Source: Vespula vulgaris (Eukaryota; Arthropoda; Insecta; Hymenoptera; Vespidae). Taken from it: a stretch of 64,000 bases of DNA. Under the pieces are notes generated by a model that saw only the letters and a list, made by a program, of their open reading frames with translations, searched no databases and was not told the origin of the DNA. Positions 25,860 through 38,060 of this stretch are shown in pieces (within the stretch, counting starts at the first letter, position 1; the number at the start of each line of letters is the position of its first letter). Location: contig NC_066587.1 in NCBI RefSeq assembly GCF_905475345.1, forward strand, positions 6,627,570 to 6,691,569. Reading direction: 5' to 3'. A program made the translations under genes and the position numbers.

Positions 25860-26060
25860 ATATATCGTCCCGCCATCGATGGATACTTGCCATCGAGGCG
25901 ATTAATCGAACTCGACGCGAATTATCGAGCGCGTAATCGTCGTGCGTTTGTTCATGCTCGAGCACTAACGCCTGACAGTAACTGTTACTGCCTGACAGCT
26001 GACATCTTAATTGCTCGTAGACGTTTGCATATACACTCTTCGTTAATGGGAACGAGTCGT
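25860..26060. promoter_or_regulatory. unique island with TGACAG cluster and palindrome
   Basis: Contains TGACAG at 25973-25978 and 25993-25998 and TGACA at 26000-26004 (Homothorax/Meis-type cores). CAGCTG lies at 25996-26001, and a near-palindrome CAGTAACTGTTACTG (25976-25990) has 7-bp arms around one base. TTAATTG and TTTGCATA follow. It is GC-richer than its surroundings and free of simple repeats. Strong candidate for a conserved element, by motif density only. Confidence 0.4.
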
Positions 26061-26159
26061 CAGTGAGAATACTTCGGTTAATTTATTAAACTCTTTTATT
26101 CGTTGAAAAAAGGAAGTGTCGGCAAATCGTCGAAAAGAAAAGGGAGAAGAAAAAGAAAC

Positions 26160-26163
<4 letters not shown>

Positions 26164-26209
<46 letters not shown>
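26164..26209. repeat. (AT)n microsatellite
   Basis: Pure AT run of about 45 bp. Confidence 0.95.
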
Positions 26210-26211
<2 letters not shown>

Positions 26212-27960
26212 TACGAATGAAATTGAGATGAAGGGGAATTGAGATAATCTTTAGCTTTGATAAGACGTGTTAAATGTTTTCGATTGAATTAATACTTTGT
26301 AATGTCAAGGTCATATAATATTATATTTTAAAAAAGTTATTATTTGTTAAAAACTTAATTTTCATTATTTTAATAATTTGTGTTCGAAAATTAACGTTTG
26401 CGATATCAACGTTAGTATATTATAGTTATGGTTCGTACAGTTAACATAGTATATAGTTTGTATATAATTAAAGTATATAGATACTAATTAGATATTACTG
26501 CATTTAAATGCTATTATGTAGTATATAGTTACTACTTGATATAAGTATTACTATTTAGTGTATATTAGATATAATATTATTCAGTAATAGTATTATCAGA
26601 TACTAATACATATAATATTATCTAATAGCATTTAAATACTATTGGATATACTACTATTCATTATATACATATTTATTAATTAGATTGGTAAATATACTAA
26701 TTATAATATTGTATAACTAAATAAAATATATATTATTTTATTAATGCATATATATATAATTAGTATAAAAAATAATTATATTATAAGTATAATTGTAATA
26801 AATTATACTAAGAGTTATATTATTGTATTAACTTTAGAGTATATAATCTCTTTTTGAAACACGAAAAAAAGAAAAGAATAAGATCATAGAAGTTTAACGA
26901 GAATTAATCGATTCGAGATTCAACAGAGACATTTTCTAAAGGTTAGCAAGTAAGATAAGTTCACCGACCCGAGAATCGACACGAATCAAGGTCTACGAGT
27001 ATTCATTCTATCTTCTTCTCCGTTAATCCAAACCACTTCGAAGACTCCGCGATAGTTTGCTTTCACGAAGTGAAAAGATCTAATTCAGACTCCATGCCTC
27101 TCTTATTCTATATGGTAGCACAAACAAATCCGTTAACAGTATTCAATAGAGAAACATCTGTTTCTAATGATACGATATTTCAAAACATGGAACCGTCGAT
27201 TGATTCTAACAAAATTTAACCTTCAGATTATCATTATTATTATTATTATTGTTATCGTTAATCTTTATTTTTTTTTAAATCTTACCTCACATAGATTCTA
27301 CTCGTAATTATTGTTGTTATTATTATTATTTATTAAATATTATTTATTATATATTTAAATCTCGCCACCCTCGAATGATTTTTGCTTCTCTTAATCGAAT
27401 GATTATCACGTTTAAAAGAGTTTATTCTTAATTTGATTTGATTAATAAATAATCCGATGGTGTTGCATATTTTTAAGATCATTGATCTTTGAGTGTATCT
27501 ATGTATGTATACATAAAAAAATGTATAATTAATTATATCCATGTAATATGATCCGTGTAATCCATATATTATTATTACTACTATTATTATTTTTGTTGTT
27601 GTTGTTGTTATATATTGCTAATGATTCTTTTGCATCTTTCTCACGTGATTTCATCTCGAATAAAAAATCCGCAAAGGAGTTAGCTTTAATGTAAACCAAG
27701 ATTTATACTACCATTTATTGCACCGATAATCGCCTATAAACATTTCTAATACTTGAAGAAATAACCACATAAATTCTTTTACCTTGCATTCTTTTCGTTT
27801 GTTTGTTCTTTCTTCTTTTTCATTTTTCATTTTTTTTTCTTTTTTCTTTTATTTATTTACTTACTCTCATAGATTCTTACGTAAATACATAAGCGACTAT
27901 CTTTATCTTTCTTACGAGTAGGAAGGATTGAACCATTCTTCTTGACACGCTTAACGAATG
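26210..27960. other. AT-rich gene-free stretch
   Basis: 26280-26860 is extremely AT-rich with repeated atagta/tatta words and GCATTTAAATGC (about 26510-26521) echoed by agcatttaaatac near 26627. 26880-27190 is unique. 27230-27360 and 27560-27615 carry (TTA)n/(TTG)n. The rest is ordinary. Confidence 0.65.
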
Positions 27961-28160
27961 AACGAAGTGCGACGTTAAAACGGCACGTAAAATTTCGCTC
28001 GGCACGAGGAATTATAAATGTTACTTGTGTCTCTTCGTTCTTAGCGTCTATTAAAGCTCGAAGAAACGATTAATCCATTTACGAGCCACGACGTTCCTCG
28101 TAACTCCTATTTTCATTCACTTCCAGTCATGGTTAACGGCCAATAAAACAAGACGATTAT

Positions 28161-28165
<5 letters not shown>
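27961..28165. other. unique stretch before a GA tract
   Basis: Mixed-composition sequence without repeats; no coding potential recognised. Confidence 0.5.

Positions 28166-28227
<62 letters not shown>
28166..28227. repeat. (GA)n microsatellite
   Basis: Two GA runs separated by one interruption (gagaagagag). Confidence 0.94.
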
Positions 28228-29160
28228 ATGCAATACCAGGAGGACACGCGTATACTACGACGACTTGCAGTTTGCTTTATGCGAACGCTTATTTATCGTC
28301 ACGAGGAATATAAATTTTCTCTTAGAAGCAGAAGAAGAAGAAGAAGAAAAGGAAGAAGAAGAAGAAAATGTGTGATAAGTGTGAATCGAATAGCTCTTGA
28401 AGATTTTTATCGCATGTTGATAAAACCTTGTGAATGTTTTTCTGATTAGAATCGTGCGCAATGTTGTATTCTTGCTTCGATAAATGTCTGTTTCGGGATA
28501 AAAAAAAGGATGTTAATATTTGAGAATTTACGACCGTCGAGAGAATTGTTTTTCTTTCTCTTTTTTTCTTTTTTTTTGAGAAAATTTTGACTTTTTGATC
28601 GAAACTGACACAGCCACGAGAACGACGGCTATTAATAAATTGAACTAATGTAAACGAAAGCTTTGCGAAATTCAATGATAAATTCATGTGGTCTTCGATT
28701 CTAAAGAAAAAAAAAAAAGAAACATCAAATACATTAACAAATTCTAATATTTAATCTGTTAAAAGTATTAATAAGAAGAGCAGGATGTTAAGAATAAAAA
28801 TATAAATATACGAACAGTCCTTAATAATAAAGTAAAGAATAGCGAACGAAACTCAAGTTCTTTGTTAAATCTGATAATAATCGATTTCGAAAAGAAAAGC
28901 TCGAAGAAGTAAACTTAAAGTTTGTAATATTCAACGCGATTACTATATACGAATGAAAAAACATTAGTGGATAGGTATAAAAAGAATAAAAAGATTAAAG
29001 AAAGAAAGAAAGAAAGAAAGAAAGAGAAAAAAGAATCATAAACACCAACATAAATAATCACTTATTTAAAAATGATCGCATACCCGTCCAATAAAATCCT
29101 TTCAAAGTTCAACATAAATACATAAATATTATACGTATACATATACTGAAACGGATCCTA
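28228..29160. other. gene-free AT-rich stretch
   Basis: (AGA)n 28327-28368, T-rich 28545-28580, A-run 28705-28720, (GAAA)n 29000-29030. Nothing coding recognised. Confidence 0.65.
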
Positions 29161-29292
29161 TAATTTTCTAATTTCGAAGGGCACGTGACAAGGTACGTCG
29201 TCGGTGTCACGTGTCGGTGGACGTCGAAGCGACGATTAAAAGCTCGTTAGGTCGGACGCGCACCAGGCATTCCTGCGGTCCATCTTAAGATT
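29160..29292. promoter_or_regulatory. inverted CACGTGACA pair in a unique island
   Basis: CACGTGACA (29182-29190) and its exact reverse complement TGTCACGTG (29205-29213) face each other 14 bp apart, giving two canonical E-boxes. A GC-richer unique block follows to 29292. bHLH-type sites by motif; function is inferred. Confidence 0.35.
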
Positions 29293-29559
29293 TAAGGGCC
29301 TTCCTCACGAACCAGAAAGAGAAAGATAGAGATAGACAGATAGATAGATACAGAGAGAGAGAAAGAGAGAGAGAGAAAGAGAGGGAGAAGGAGCTTCGCC
29401 CTTTCTACGAGATGTGAGAGCTCTTTTCGGAGGGTTTAGGGAGAGAGACTTCTTCTTGGTGGAGACTCCTACTTCTCTTCGATGCCCTCAGAGAGATAGG
29501 ATCAGGCTGCTACATCCTACGGGATGGTTCGTGCTTCTCGTGAAGTGAAAGAGAAGGAA

Positions 29560-29592
<33 letters not shown>

Positions 29593-29769
29593 CAGAAAGA
29601 GACACGCGGTATCTAATCTGGCCACTTTCAGAGCCGCGGGTAGCCGTGTTTTGGCCGGGGATCGTGTTAAGGGGATTTACATTCATTTCGATCCTAATAA
29701 CCCGATCCCTCGGATCCTGATTTGGAACACGATATCCGCCCTCCCGCTTTATACACGTGACTTTCCTTT

Positions 29770-29813
<44 letters not shown>

Positions 29814-29943
29814 ATGTGTGTCTCTCTTCTCTCTTAGTCTTATTTTTGTCTCTCTTTCTTTCTTCGAGGAGGAACTTGGCTACCATCCTCCTCTTCGAAA
29901 AATAACAAACATCAGCCTCTGAAAGAATTCTCTTCTCTTACTT

Positions 29944-29987
<44 letters not shown>

Positions 29988-30170
29988 TGTGTCTCTTTTT
30001 TTTCTTTCTGTCTTTCTCTTTTTCTCTTTCTCTCTGTCTTTTACCCTCTCTATCTTTTTTATTTTCGACGAGGATAAGACATAACCTGGAAGAGTAACGG
30101 ACTGTTAGAGAAACCCACAAGGAGTAGACTTTAGCGTCGTACTTACTGGAAGTCTCTCGTAATTAATTTA
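29293..30170. other. GA and CT tracts around unique DNA
   Basis: GA-rich 29305-29392 and 29545-29605, unique 29395-29540 and 29605-29765, (CT)n(GT)n 29779-29830, CT then (GT)n 29940-29993, CT-rich to 30055. No gene seen. Confidence 0.7.
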
Positions 30171-30900
30171 CGTATTCAACTCCGTAGGAGGATTCTTAAG
30201 TGTTGATCGTCTTCTTCTAAGACACTCGAAGCCGGATACTTCTCGTGAGCCTGAGCAATCGTCCGTTTCGAGTTCGGAAAGTTCGAAAGAAAAAAATCTT
30301 GAATGAGAAAAAAGGAGGATATAAAAAAAGAAAGAAACAACAATAATAATAATAATAACAACAACAACAAAAATAAAATCTAAAAAAAATAACGAGCAAA
30401 ATAGAAAGAGATAATGAGAGGACGAAGAAAGAAAAAACAACAAGAAACAAGAAAGAGAGAAAGAGAGAAAAACGAAGAACGAAGTAGACGCATAAAAACA
30501 ATAAAGAATGCGAGGAGGCGAGAATGTCTCATCGAGATGCAGGATGATACTGAAGAAAATTAGCAATGATGAAAACGACGACAGCAAGTACAGAAGAACG
30601 ATCCTCTTTTCGTCTTATAGTCCTTCCTTTGTAGAGGAGGAGTCGGCACGCGGCTCGAAAGTGTCAGTGTAATGTACCGTAACGATATCGGACTCGGCGT
30701 TTCGATAAAATGAACTTCAAGAGAAACGAGATAGTAAGTAAGAAAGAGAAAGAGAAAGAGAAAGAGAGAGAGAGAGAAAGAAAAGGAAGATAATAAGGAA
30801 GAAGAGGAAGCGACGAGGCGTGTGCTGATCGCCTTCATCGCTTTGAAGAGGGTAAAAAAGATAGAAAAAGACAGAATGAGAAAAACTAAAAGACAGAAAC
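30170..30900. other. gene-free stretch
   Basis: A-rich with (AAT)/(AAC) triplets 30335-30372, GA-rich 30405-30475 and 30735-30800, unique at 30500-30730. Confidence 0.65.
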
Positions 30901-30904
30901 AGAG

Positions 30905-30928
30905 ATGATGATTATGATGATGATAATA

Positions 30929-30960
<32 letters not shown>

Positions 30961-30974
30961 GATGATGATGAGGG

Positions 30975-31052
<78 letters not shown>
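30905..31052. repeat. (GAT)n trinucleotide array
   Basis: About 145 bp of GAT/ATG triplets with few interruptions. It reads as poly-Met on +, which is repeat translation. Confidence 0.95.
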
Positions 31053-31053
<1 letters not shown>

Positions 31054-31127
31054 CAGCTTGTCGAGATCAATACCAGCGAGTGATTCTGTCAGTGACGTGC
31101 TATGGATTCAAAACAACATGCTTGCTT

Positions 31128-31160
<33 letters not shown>

Positions 31161-31578
31161 TTATCTCTAGTATCCATGTTTCTCTTTCTATCTTTCTATT
31201 TTTCTCTCTCCCTTTCTCTGTCTAAACCTTTTTCATCTTAAGTCTCATTGGTGTTTCTTTTCGCGCTTCGGTAATCCGTTCCCACAGACAAAAGATATTT
31301 TCGGTTGGTCGATTTCGATCCTTCTTTTCGTCTTGATCCATCTCTTTCTTTCTATCATTCCTTCTCTATCATATGATCTATCTCTTTTTATAAGTCTAGC
31401 CTGTAGGTATAGGTATATACGTCGTAATAAGGATGTAACCCGAGCTTCTCTAGAAGAGACGACACGCATCATCGAAAATAGGTTCATCTTTAAAGAATAA
31501 CTTTTTCCATTTTCTTTCACGTCGTTATGCTCATCGTCATATATTATCGATCATACATACGTAACACTCTCGCTCTTT

Positions 31579-31613
<35 letters not shown>

Positions 31614-31790
31614 TTTTTTAATCATAGATCGCGAAGAACTAGAAGAAAATTTACTTTGGCAGCTTTATCGATTGTCTTATTAAATTCTTAGAGTCGAAAT
31701 AACGCGGCATGCGTTTACTCGCGCTTAGACGTGTCTTAGATAAGTATGTTAAGGTACGAAGGAAAGAAATATATGGAAATGAAGATGAGA
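31053..31790. other. gene-free stretch
   Basis: (CTAT)n 31128-31163, CT-rich 31175-31225, unique 31230-31560, (TTTA)n 31578-31617, unique 31620-31790. Confidence 0.65.
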
Positions 31791-32000
31791 GAAGAAGCGT
31801 GAGATAGGTCATCCCTCTGGACCGGGATCGCTCTTCAGTTATGGCCCGGGACCTTCTAGAGAGCTCGACAAACACTCGATGCATCTCCTCGTACACGAAT
31901 CTTTCTCAAAACACGGCCCCTCATTGTTGTCGTGTCATCTCTCCCTTTGGTGAGGCCATTGTCCTTGAACGTGTACTACTACGCGTGTATGAGTGTTAGG
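31790..32000. promoter_or_regulatory. unique GC-richer island with Sox-type words
   Basis: Carries CATTGTT (31923-31929) and CCATTGTCC (31958-31966), both Sox-type cores, and CAGTTATGGCCCGGGACC just upstream. Free of simple repeats. Candidate regulatory block only. Confidence 0.3.
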
Positions 32001-32630
32001 GGGTAGAGGGTGGGAGAGATTTAATACATTGATCATTCCTTTATCAGAAAAATCGAATTTCTTGTATTAACGTTTTCAATGATGTTCTAATAATTGCGAT
32101 CTGAAGAAAAAAAAAAAAAAAAAAGAAAGAAAAAAAGAGAGGATGATTAAATGAATAATCGTCCCAAGTGTTTCGATTTAAATTCGATTATTATCATCAT
32201 TATCGTTAATTCGTTTAAAGATAATCTCAACTATCATTCATTTCCATAACTTTCGCAATCAATGTCAATTATGCGAACTCGTTTTCTTCGAATTTGTTTC
32301 AACTCAAGATTTATCGAATCGATTAACTGGAAGAAAATTTATTTGGATGAAAGCAATATCTCATTGAGTCTCCATTAAATTTGGTATCATTCTGATACCA
32401 TAGATAATTATTTTATCTCGCGATTGTTGTTCTCATGTCTTAATAACTCCGACAATTTTTAATTTTAATTGAATTAAATTTTAATTTAATTTATCCTATT
32501 CTCAACATCTCTGATCAATGAATGTCCTTACTAATTATATTTGATTTAATAGAACGACGTGTCGTTCACAAGGAAGATGATTTCTTCGAGGGAAGGGTTG
32601 AAAGAATTTCGTTGTATTAACGTAGGTGTA
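32001..32630. other. gene-free AT-rich stretch
   Basis: A-run 32106-32125; otherwise ordinary AT-rich DNA. No gene seen. Confidence 0.6.
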
Positions 32631-32715
32631 AGAGGATCGTTTCTTGGTGAGCCGGAAGTGGCTTCCAGGAAGATCAGCTGACGCCAGAACGATTTCTTTC
32701 GGTGTACACGGTGAA
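32630..32715. promoter_or_regulatory. ETS/STAT-like site cluster
   Basis: GCCGGAAGTGG, TTCCAGGAA (matching TTCNNNGAA) and CAGCTG lie within 35 bp at about 32652-32682. Candidate only. Confidence 0.25.
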
Positions 32716-32739
32716 TGGAATATCGAGATCGTCATTCCG

Positions 32740-32968
32740 AAATAAAAAGAGAGAGAAAGAAAAAAAGACCGATAGAAAGAGAGAGAAAGAGAGAGACAGA
32801 CAAATAGAGAAAGATAGAGAAGGAGCTCGTTCTTTTTCAATTCCCGAATGTGGTTTACGTGAGAAGGAGAAGAAGTGGGAGGAGGGAGGAGGATGAAGGA
32901 AAAGTAGAGAGGGAAAAAAGAGAGAGATAGAGAGATAGAGATAGAAAGAGAAAGAGCGTTGAAACAAG
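32740..32968. repeat. GA-rich block
   Basis: Irregular GA/GAAA/GATA units interrupted by a short unique piece (32822-32862). Confidence 0.85.
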
Positions 32969-33019
32969 AAGAATGAAATAAAAGGTTGGCCTGGCAGCGA
33001 AGGTAAAGCTGACCAAGGT

Positions 33020-33092
33020 AGGAGAAGAAGAAGGAGGAAGAGGAGGAGGAGGAGGAGGAGGAGGAGGAGGAGGAGGAGGAGGAGGAGGGGGA
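33020..33092. repeat. (GGA)n trinucleotide array
   Basis: GAA then nearly pure GGA triplets to a G-run at 33091. It reads as poly-Ser/Leu on the minus strand; not a gene. Confidence 0.93.
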
Positions 33093-33600
33093 CTTGAGAA
33101 GAAACCGGCGGGGGCGGGGCTCCATCTTCGGATGCTGGGATGGAGCCCAGTCCTGTTTCACCATCTTCCTTCACATCAGGACCCAACCCCCTTCTTCGGT
33201 CTAGAAGGTGCCTCATCTTCTCTGTACTTCTATCTTCTTCCTTCTTCTTCCTTCTTTTCTCTCTCTCTCTCTCTTTCTCTCTTTCTTTCTCTCTCTCTCT
33301 TCTTCCTTCCTCTTAATTCTTCTTTTCTCCTCTCGTTCTCTACTCATCCTGACCTCTTAACCCTGCCCCGACGTATTTAACTTTTCATCTCATGCGAGAG
33401 ATCTCTTCTCTTCTCTCCTCCTTTGTTCGCCTCTGCTTAAAGTAGATTTCAATAAATTTATATTCGTCTTTGGATTTGAGAGAGAGAGAGAGAGAGGGAG
33501 AGGGAGAGAAGATAATAATATAAAATTGTTGGATTGGCTAATGAGTAATGTAAATAATTTCGATATTTTTTTATATGTAAATAATGAACTCAATTTTTTT
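33093..33600. other. unique piece and CT tract
   Basis: Unique, GC-richer 33095-33225, pyrimidine-rich 33225-33335, (GA)n 33477-33508. No gene seen. Confidence 0.65.
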
Positions 33601-34030
33601 CTTTTTTAGTGAATATATTTTTTATTGAATATTGGATCAATCCAATAGTATATTATTATATATATATTTTTTTTTCTTTTTATTGAAAACTAATTATTTA
33701 CTAATCTTGTAGTATAATGTTATCCTAATATTATACTGTTTAGTATATTTATTTTTAATATTTTCTATTGAAAATTTCGATATTATTTTTTGATCATGCA
33801 AATATTGTGATGTAGAGTATAACAAATATTTTCTCTAGTATTTCTGATTAAAAATTTCAATATATTACTTATTAATCAAATCTCAACGTTATACTACAAT
33901 ATTACTAAGTATTTTCTATAACTTATTTTTCATATTTTCTATATTACTAATTGCTCAACCCATTATTATACTATTCAATATCATATAAAGAAAATATCGA
34001 TATTAATTACAAGCCAATTCAATATCATTA
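33600..34030. repeat. AT-rich decayed repeats (units about 80-110 bp)
   Basis: The phrase 'tattgaaaatttcgatatta' (about 33764) returns as 'gattaaaaatttcaatata' (about 33846). Words such as tattatactnt and tattttctat recur through the block. Weakly preserved. Confidence 0.4.
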
Positions 34031-34445
34031 CTATTACAACTATATTTATATAAAAGAAACAGAAACAGAAAGAGAGAGAGAGAGAGAGACAGAAAGAAAA
34101 AAAAATTATTCATCTTAAAATAATTAAATAACTAATAAGAAATATTACAACATATAAATATAAATAACGAAAGTATAACCGTTTGAATGCACAGAGAAAC
34201 GCAAAAAAGAAAAAGAGAGAGAGAAAGAAAAACAGAAAGAAAGAGAGAAAAAGAGAGAGAGAGAGAGAGAGAGAGATCATTGATCGAGTGGTTGAATCGA
34301 GAAGACGCGACAATTAACAGCCGTTTACTGAGCGCGATAAGATATGTAAACGAGGTGTAAGTGATAGACGATCGGTAATTAGGAGGTATCGCGCGAGGTA
34401 CGATGGAGAGGAGATAGCACGTATGTTGCATGTACAAGATGGTTG
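34031..34445. other. GA tracts and a unique island
   Basis: GA-rich 34058-34100 and 34212-34276; unique, GC-richer DNA 34276-34440 containing GGTAATTAGG (about 34374-34383). Confidence 0.6.
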
Positions 34446-34552
34446 GGAGGAGGAGAAGGAGGAAAAGGAGGAGGTGAAGGAGGAGGAGGAGGAGAAGGAG
34501 AAGGAGGAGGAGGTGGAGGAGGTAGAGGAGGTAGAGGAGAAGGAGGAGAAGG
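34446..34552. repeat. (GGA)n/(GAA)n triplet array
   Basis: About 105 bp of GGA, GAA and GTA triplets, open in several frames. Confidence 0.92.
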
Positions 34553-34935
34553 CATCATATACGCGACGAGTACATCACTCACCGGAACTGGTTTCCTCTT
34601 TTCGTCTTTCATAAACGCCTCGAGCACCGTGGTAGCGCCATTATAAACGATAACGAGCGACCACTACCGACGGCTCTTCTCGATATAATTTTATTTTCTT
34701 TTTCCTTTTTTTTTTTATTGAAAATAAAAATGAAAAGGAAGGAAAGAAAAAGAAAAGAGAGAGAGAGAGAGAAGAAATGAGTATGAGAATGGAATACGAA
34801 GAGAGGACGATGTAAGAAGTACGAAACTCTTAAACGTCCTCTCATGGGGCCCCGTTTAAACGTCGAAATTAAATGAACTTTTTGAAACGTGAATGTATTC
34901 TGAAGAAATCGTTATCAATTTTGACGAGATAATTG
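34553..34935. other. unique pieces and A/G-rich DNA
   Basis: Unique 34553-34675, A/T-rich 34685-34775 with (GA)n 34756-34773, unique 34776-34935. No gene seen. Confidence 0.55.
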
Positions 34936-35390
34936 TGAATATTTATGTTTATAATCTTTAGATCTAAAAGATGATAAATGTATTTTATTATTATTCTGTT
35001 AGATATCGTCGTTACTATCGTTATTATTTAGTAACACATATTACACGTTTTTTTCATAATTTTCTTAATTTTGTTCTTTTATTACAGTATATATTACGTT
35101 TCATTGATTAGTTGCTACTGCTTTCATTATATCTTTTATATTGTTAGAGTACGTACGTATCTGTATGTCTAACACTTTGAGATCAAAGAAATGTTTAATT
35201 CTGATAACTCTGACAAATATCATAATTGATACTAATACAATATTACTATTGTTATAAATATAATTATTTATTGAATCTGTAGAATATATATTTTTGCATA
35301 TGCATTAACATTTTGAGATTGAGGACATTTTAAATTGCGATATCTGTAATAAAGATGATAATTGGTACTAATATGGTACTTTCTTTTAGA
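34935..35390. repeat. decayed tandem duplication, unit about 137 bp
   Basis: 'aacactttgagatcaaag' (about 35170) is followed by ataattgatactaatac. It matches 'aacattttgagattgagg' (about 35307), followed by ataattggtactaatat. A third, weaker copy may start near 34940. Confidence 0.55.
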
Positions 35391-35439
35391 GTTTCTTCTT
35401 TTTTTCTTTTAATGTATCTTATTTATTGCTATTCTTCTT

Positions 35440-35640
35440 TTCCTTTTTCTTCTTCTTCTTCTTCTTATTATTATTATTATCACCACCCCCGCGTCTCTCT
35501 CGTTTTCTTTTCTCATTCTCTAATGGATTACGGGCTAGGCCATTTTTCACTCAGAATGGATTTTCATAAGGTCCCGACATTCTCTCTTTCTCTCTCTCTC
35601 TCTCTCTTTCTCTCTCTTTCACTCTTTCGAGAGAAAGAGA
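35440..35640. other. TTC and CT tracts around unique DNA
   Basis: (TTC)n and (TTA)n 35445-35482, unique 35485-35580, CT tract 35580-35632. Confidence 0.7.
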
Positions 35641-35770
35641 AGGCTCCATGTCTCTCGACTCCGCCAAAATGTTTGTAAATAGATGTAAAGTCTGGGAGGG
35701 GCCGAGAGTGCAACCCGCTGCGCGAACAAGGCACCCCATCGTGCACCACAGCCGGTATATCTCTCTGGCC
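35640..35770. promoter_or_regulatory. unique island with forkhead-type word
   Basis: ATGTTTGTAAATAGATG (about 35669-35685) fits a forkhead-type site. The following 80 bp are GC-rich and unique. Candidate conserved block. Confidence 0.3.
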
Positions 35771-35833
35771 CTTCACCATTCTTTCCTCTCTTTATACCGC
35801 GTCCTCTTTCGGCCCTTTTATACCTTCTCTCTC

Positions 35834-35875
<42 letters not shown>

Positions 35876-36540
35876 ATTCTTCTTTTCTTCTTCGTCGACT
35901 TTCTTCCTCCTTCTTCTTCTCCTCCTGCTCTTCCTCCTCTTCTTTCGATCCTCCTTATCGCATTCTCCTCTTTCGTCCCACCATTCGTTCCCACCATCAC
36001 ATCAAAATGTACGATGTGATTTCGCACGAGCTCACTCTTACGTCATTTCCTTTAGATCAGAATCTTGAGAACTTTAACGCGATTACGTGTCTCATGTGAC
36101 CTTACGTTATTACGTTTCTAAAAAAAGAATTCGAAATGTTTAATCCTTTATAAATGCCATCTATCCTTAAAATTATATAATTATATATATATGTATAATA
36201 TATATGTATATATGTATATGTATTATATATATGTATGTGTATATATATATTTTTTTGTCTAATTTTTTGTTCACTCGTTTCTAACAAAAATGCAATGTTG
36301 AAACTTTTATCATTTAACTTTATCAAGAATTGTAACTCCATCAAGAACTTTCTTATATGCATATCTATTACTTTACATATCTCTATATGTATGTCTATAT
36401 ATGTATAAACATTATATTGTACTAATATGAATAATATTATATAACATTCAGATTATACATAACAGGTAACTCATTATGAGTTGAAATTAAAATACTATAG
36501 ATAAAATTCAAAGATTCAAGCTCGAATCCCAGTATATCAA

Positions 36541-36571
<31 letters not shown>

Positions 36572-36975
36572 TTTTAGACGCGAAACAAAAAATTGGAGTT
36601 TATAAAGTAACTCTTTCTCTCTCTCTCTCCCTCTTTCCCTCTCCGAAAAGAAAAGAAAAGTATTATAAACCTCGACAATGTTACTCATGATTGACCTTAT
36701 ACGTAATATGAAAAGAAATTTTCAAATTGAATTTGATTTTGTTCCTACCTCGATCGGATTGCAAGAGAATTTGAAATAAGGGTTGAATGTAGGGAAAAAG
36801 GGGTGAACGTAGAAAGAGAAAGGAGAAAAAAGAAAGAGTGAGAGAGAGAGAGAGATAGAGAGAGAAAGAAGGAAGGAAAGAAAGAAAGAGGAATATAAAG
36901 CTATATAAAGAGAGAAAGAGAGAGAGAGAGAGACAGAAAGAAAGAAAAAGAGGTAGAGAAAGAGGGAGGAGGAAG
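35771..36975. other. gene-free stretch
   Basis: CT tract 35826-35875, pyrimidine-rich to 35945, unique 35990-36120, (TA)n/(TATG) 36180-36255, AT-rich 36255-36540, (AT)n 36541-36565, CT 36612-36645, GA-rich 36795-36965. No gene seen. Confidence 0.65.
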
Positions 36976-37140
36976 AAACTGGTCGCTACTTCGCGATACA
37001 ATGCAGAAAAGACCCGTTCGATATCGCGAACGAGATGGGGTTGACAATGTCCACGAATTTGCGGCTCCACGCCGGCAATTAGCTTCTATTGACTGCGTCG
37101 AGGAAGAAAAGGGGACCGGTCGCGGCAACCTTTCCATTTT
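36975..37140. promoter_or_regulatory. unique island with 9-bp inverted repeat TTCGCGATA
   Basis: TTCGCGATA (36990-36998) and its exact reverse complement TATCGCGAA (37022-37030) flank 23 bp. The rest, including GGCAATTAGC, is GC-rich and unique. Candidate regulatory element. Confidence 0.35.
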
Positions 37141-38060
37141 CGAATCCTCAGTGGTGAAAATTCAAAGTGTCTGTTAAGAAGCAACCAAAGCCTTTCTTAC
37201 TTACATGTACATATATATATATACTATATACGTAAGTATGTTCGTACGTATATATTTATTTATATATATGTAAGTATATGTACGAGTGCATAAAAATCGC
37301 ACGCCTATCGGCTGTCGGATGAATTTCGATCAAGCTTAACGTGAAAGAAACCACTCGGTTTGAAAACACGAAAGAAATTCACCGAACGTATCGTTATAGT
37401 ATTTCCGTTTAGATATTTAATGAAATAGAAAAGAACGTTTAAAAGTCTGAGAATCTGACAAAAGAGGTCTCGAGCGATGATCGTTCGTTCGTTCTCTTCA
37501 ATAAACCATCTTACATATACATCAAAACCAATAGAGAATCTTATGGTTCGCCTTCTAACACCTTCAAATATATACTTACGTTTCCCTTTTTGGGGTTCTC
37601 TATAATCTTCACGTTTCTACAGAATCTTGCCTGTTCATTCATCCGAAACTATGATTTTTCCTCTTGAGAATTGGTGTGTTTCTGGTGAAAAACTGAGGAT
37701 CTGTCTTTTGCCGTTATTATTACCCTCTGTGTGTTCCATTATTCTTGAAGAATGAATTCAATAAAAGAAGAAAGTATGTCCAACAAATGATGAACAAAAT
37801 TCGTATTTACCAGATGGACGAAGAGAACTCGTTTTCCTCGATAAAAAAGAGAGGAAGGAAGGAAGGAAAAACAAAAAAAAAAGAAAAAAGAAAAAGAATT
37901 GTTGTTGTAACGGGAGAAAAAGGAAGAAAGAAAGAAAAGAAAGAAAGAAAAGAAAGAAAGAGAGAAAGAAAATAAAAAAGGAACGGCAGAAAAGAAAAAA
38001 ACGACGAGAAATAAGAAGTCGCTTTTCCTTCTTAAAAAGGTACAAGTTAAAGAGCAGGTA
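37141..38060. other. gene-free stretch
   Basis: (TA)n/(TACG) 37204-37285, unique 37290-37740, purine-rich GAAA/GGAA 37845-37990. No gene seen. Confidence 0.65.

Noticed and set aside
30905..31225. 106-residue frame starting with a Met run
   Set aside because: Translation of the (GAT)n array.
32535..33164. 209-residue minus-strand open frame
   Set aside because: Central part is translated (GGA)n and GA repeats; the non-repetitive ends match nothing recognised.
36500..36560. tRNA-like 'ctcgaatccc' word
   Set aside because: No T-arm, D-arm or acceptor stem can be folded around it; no tRNA found in the window.
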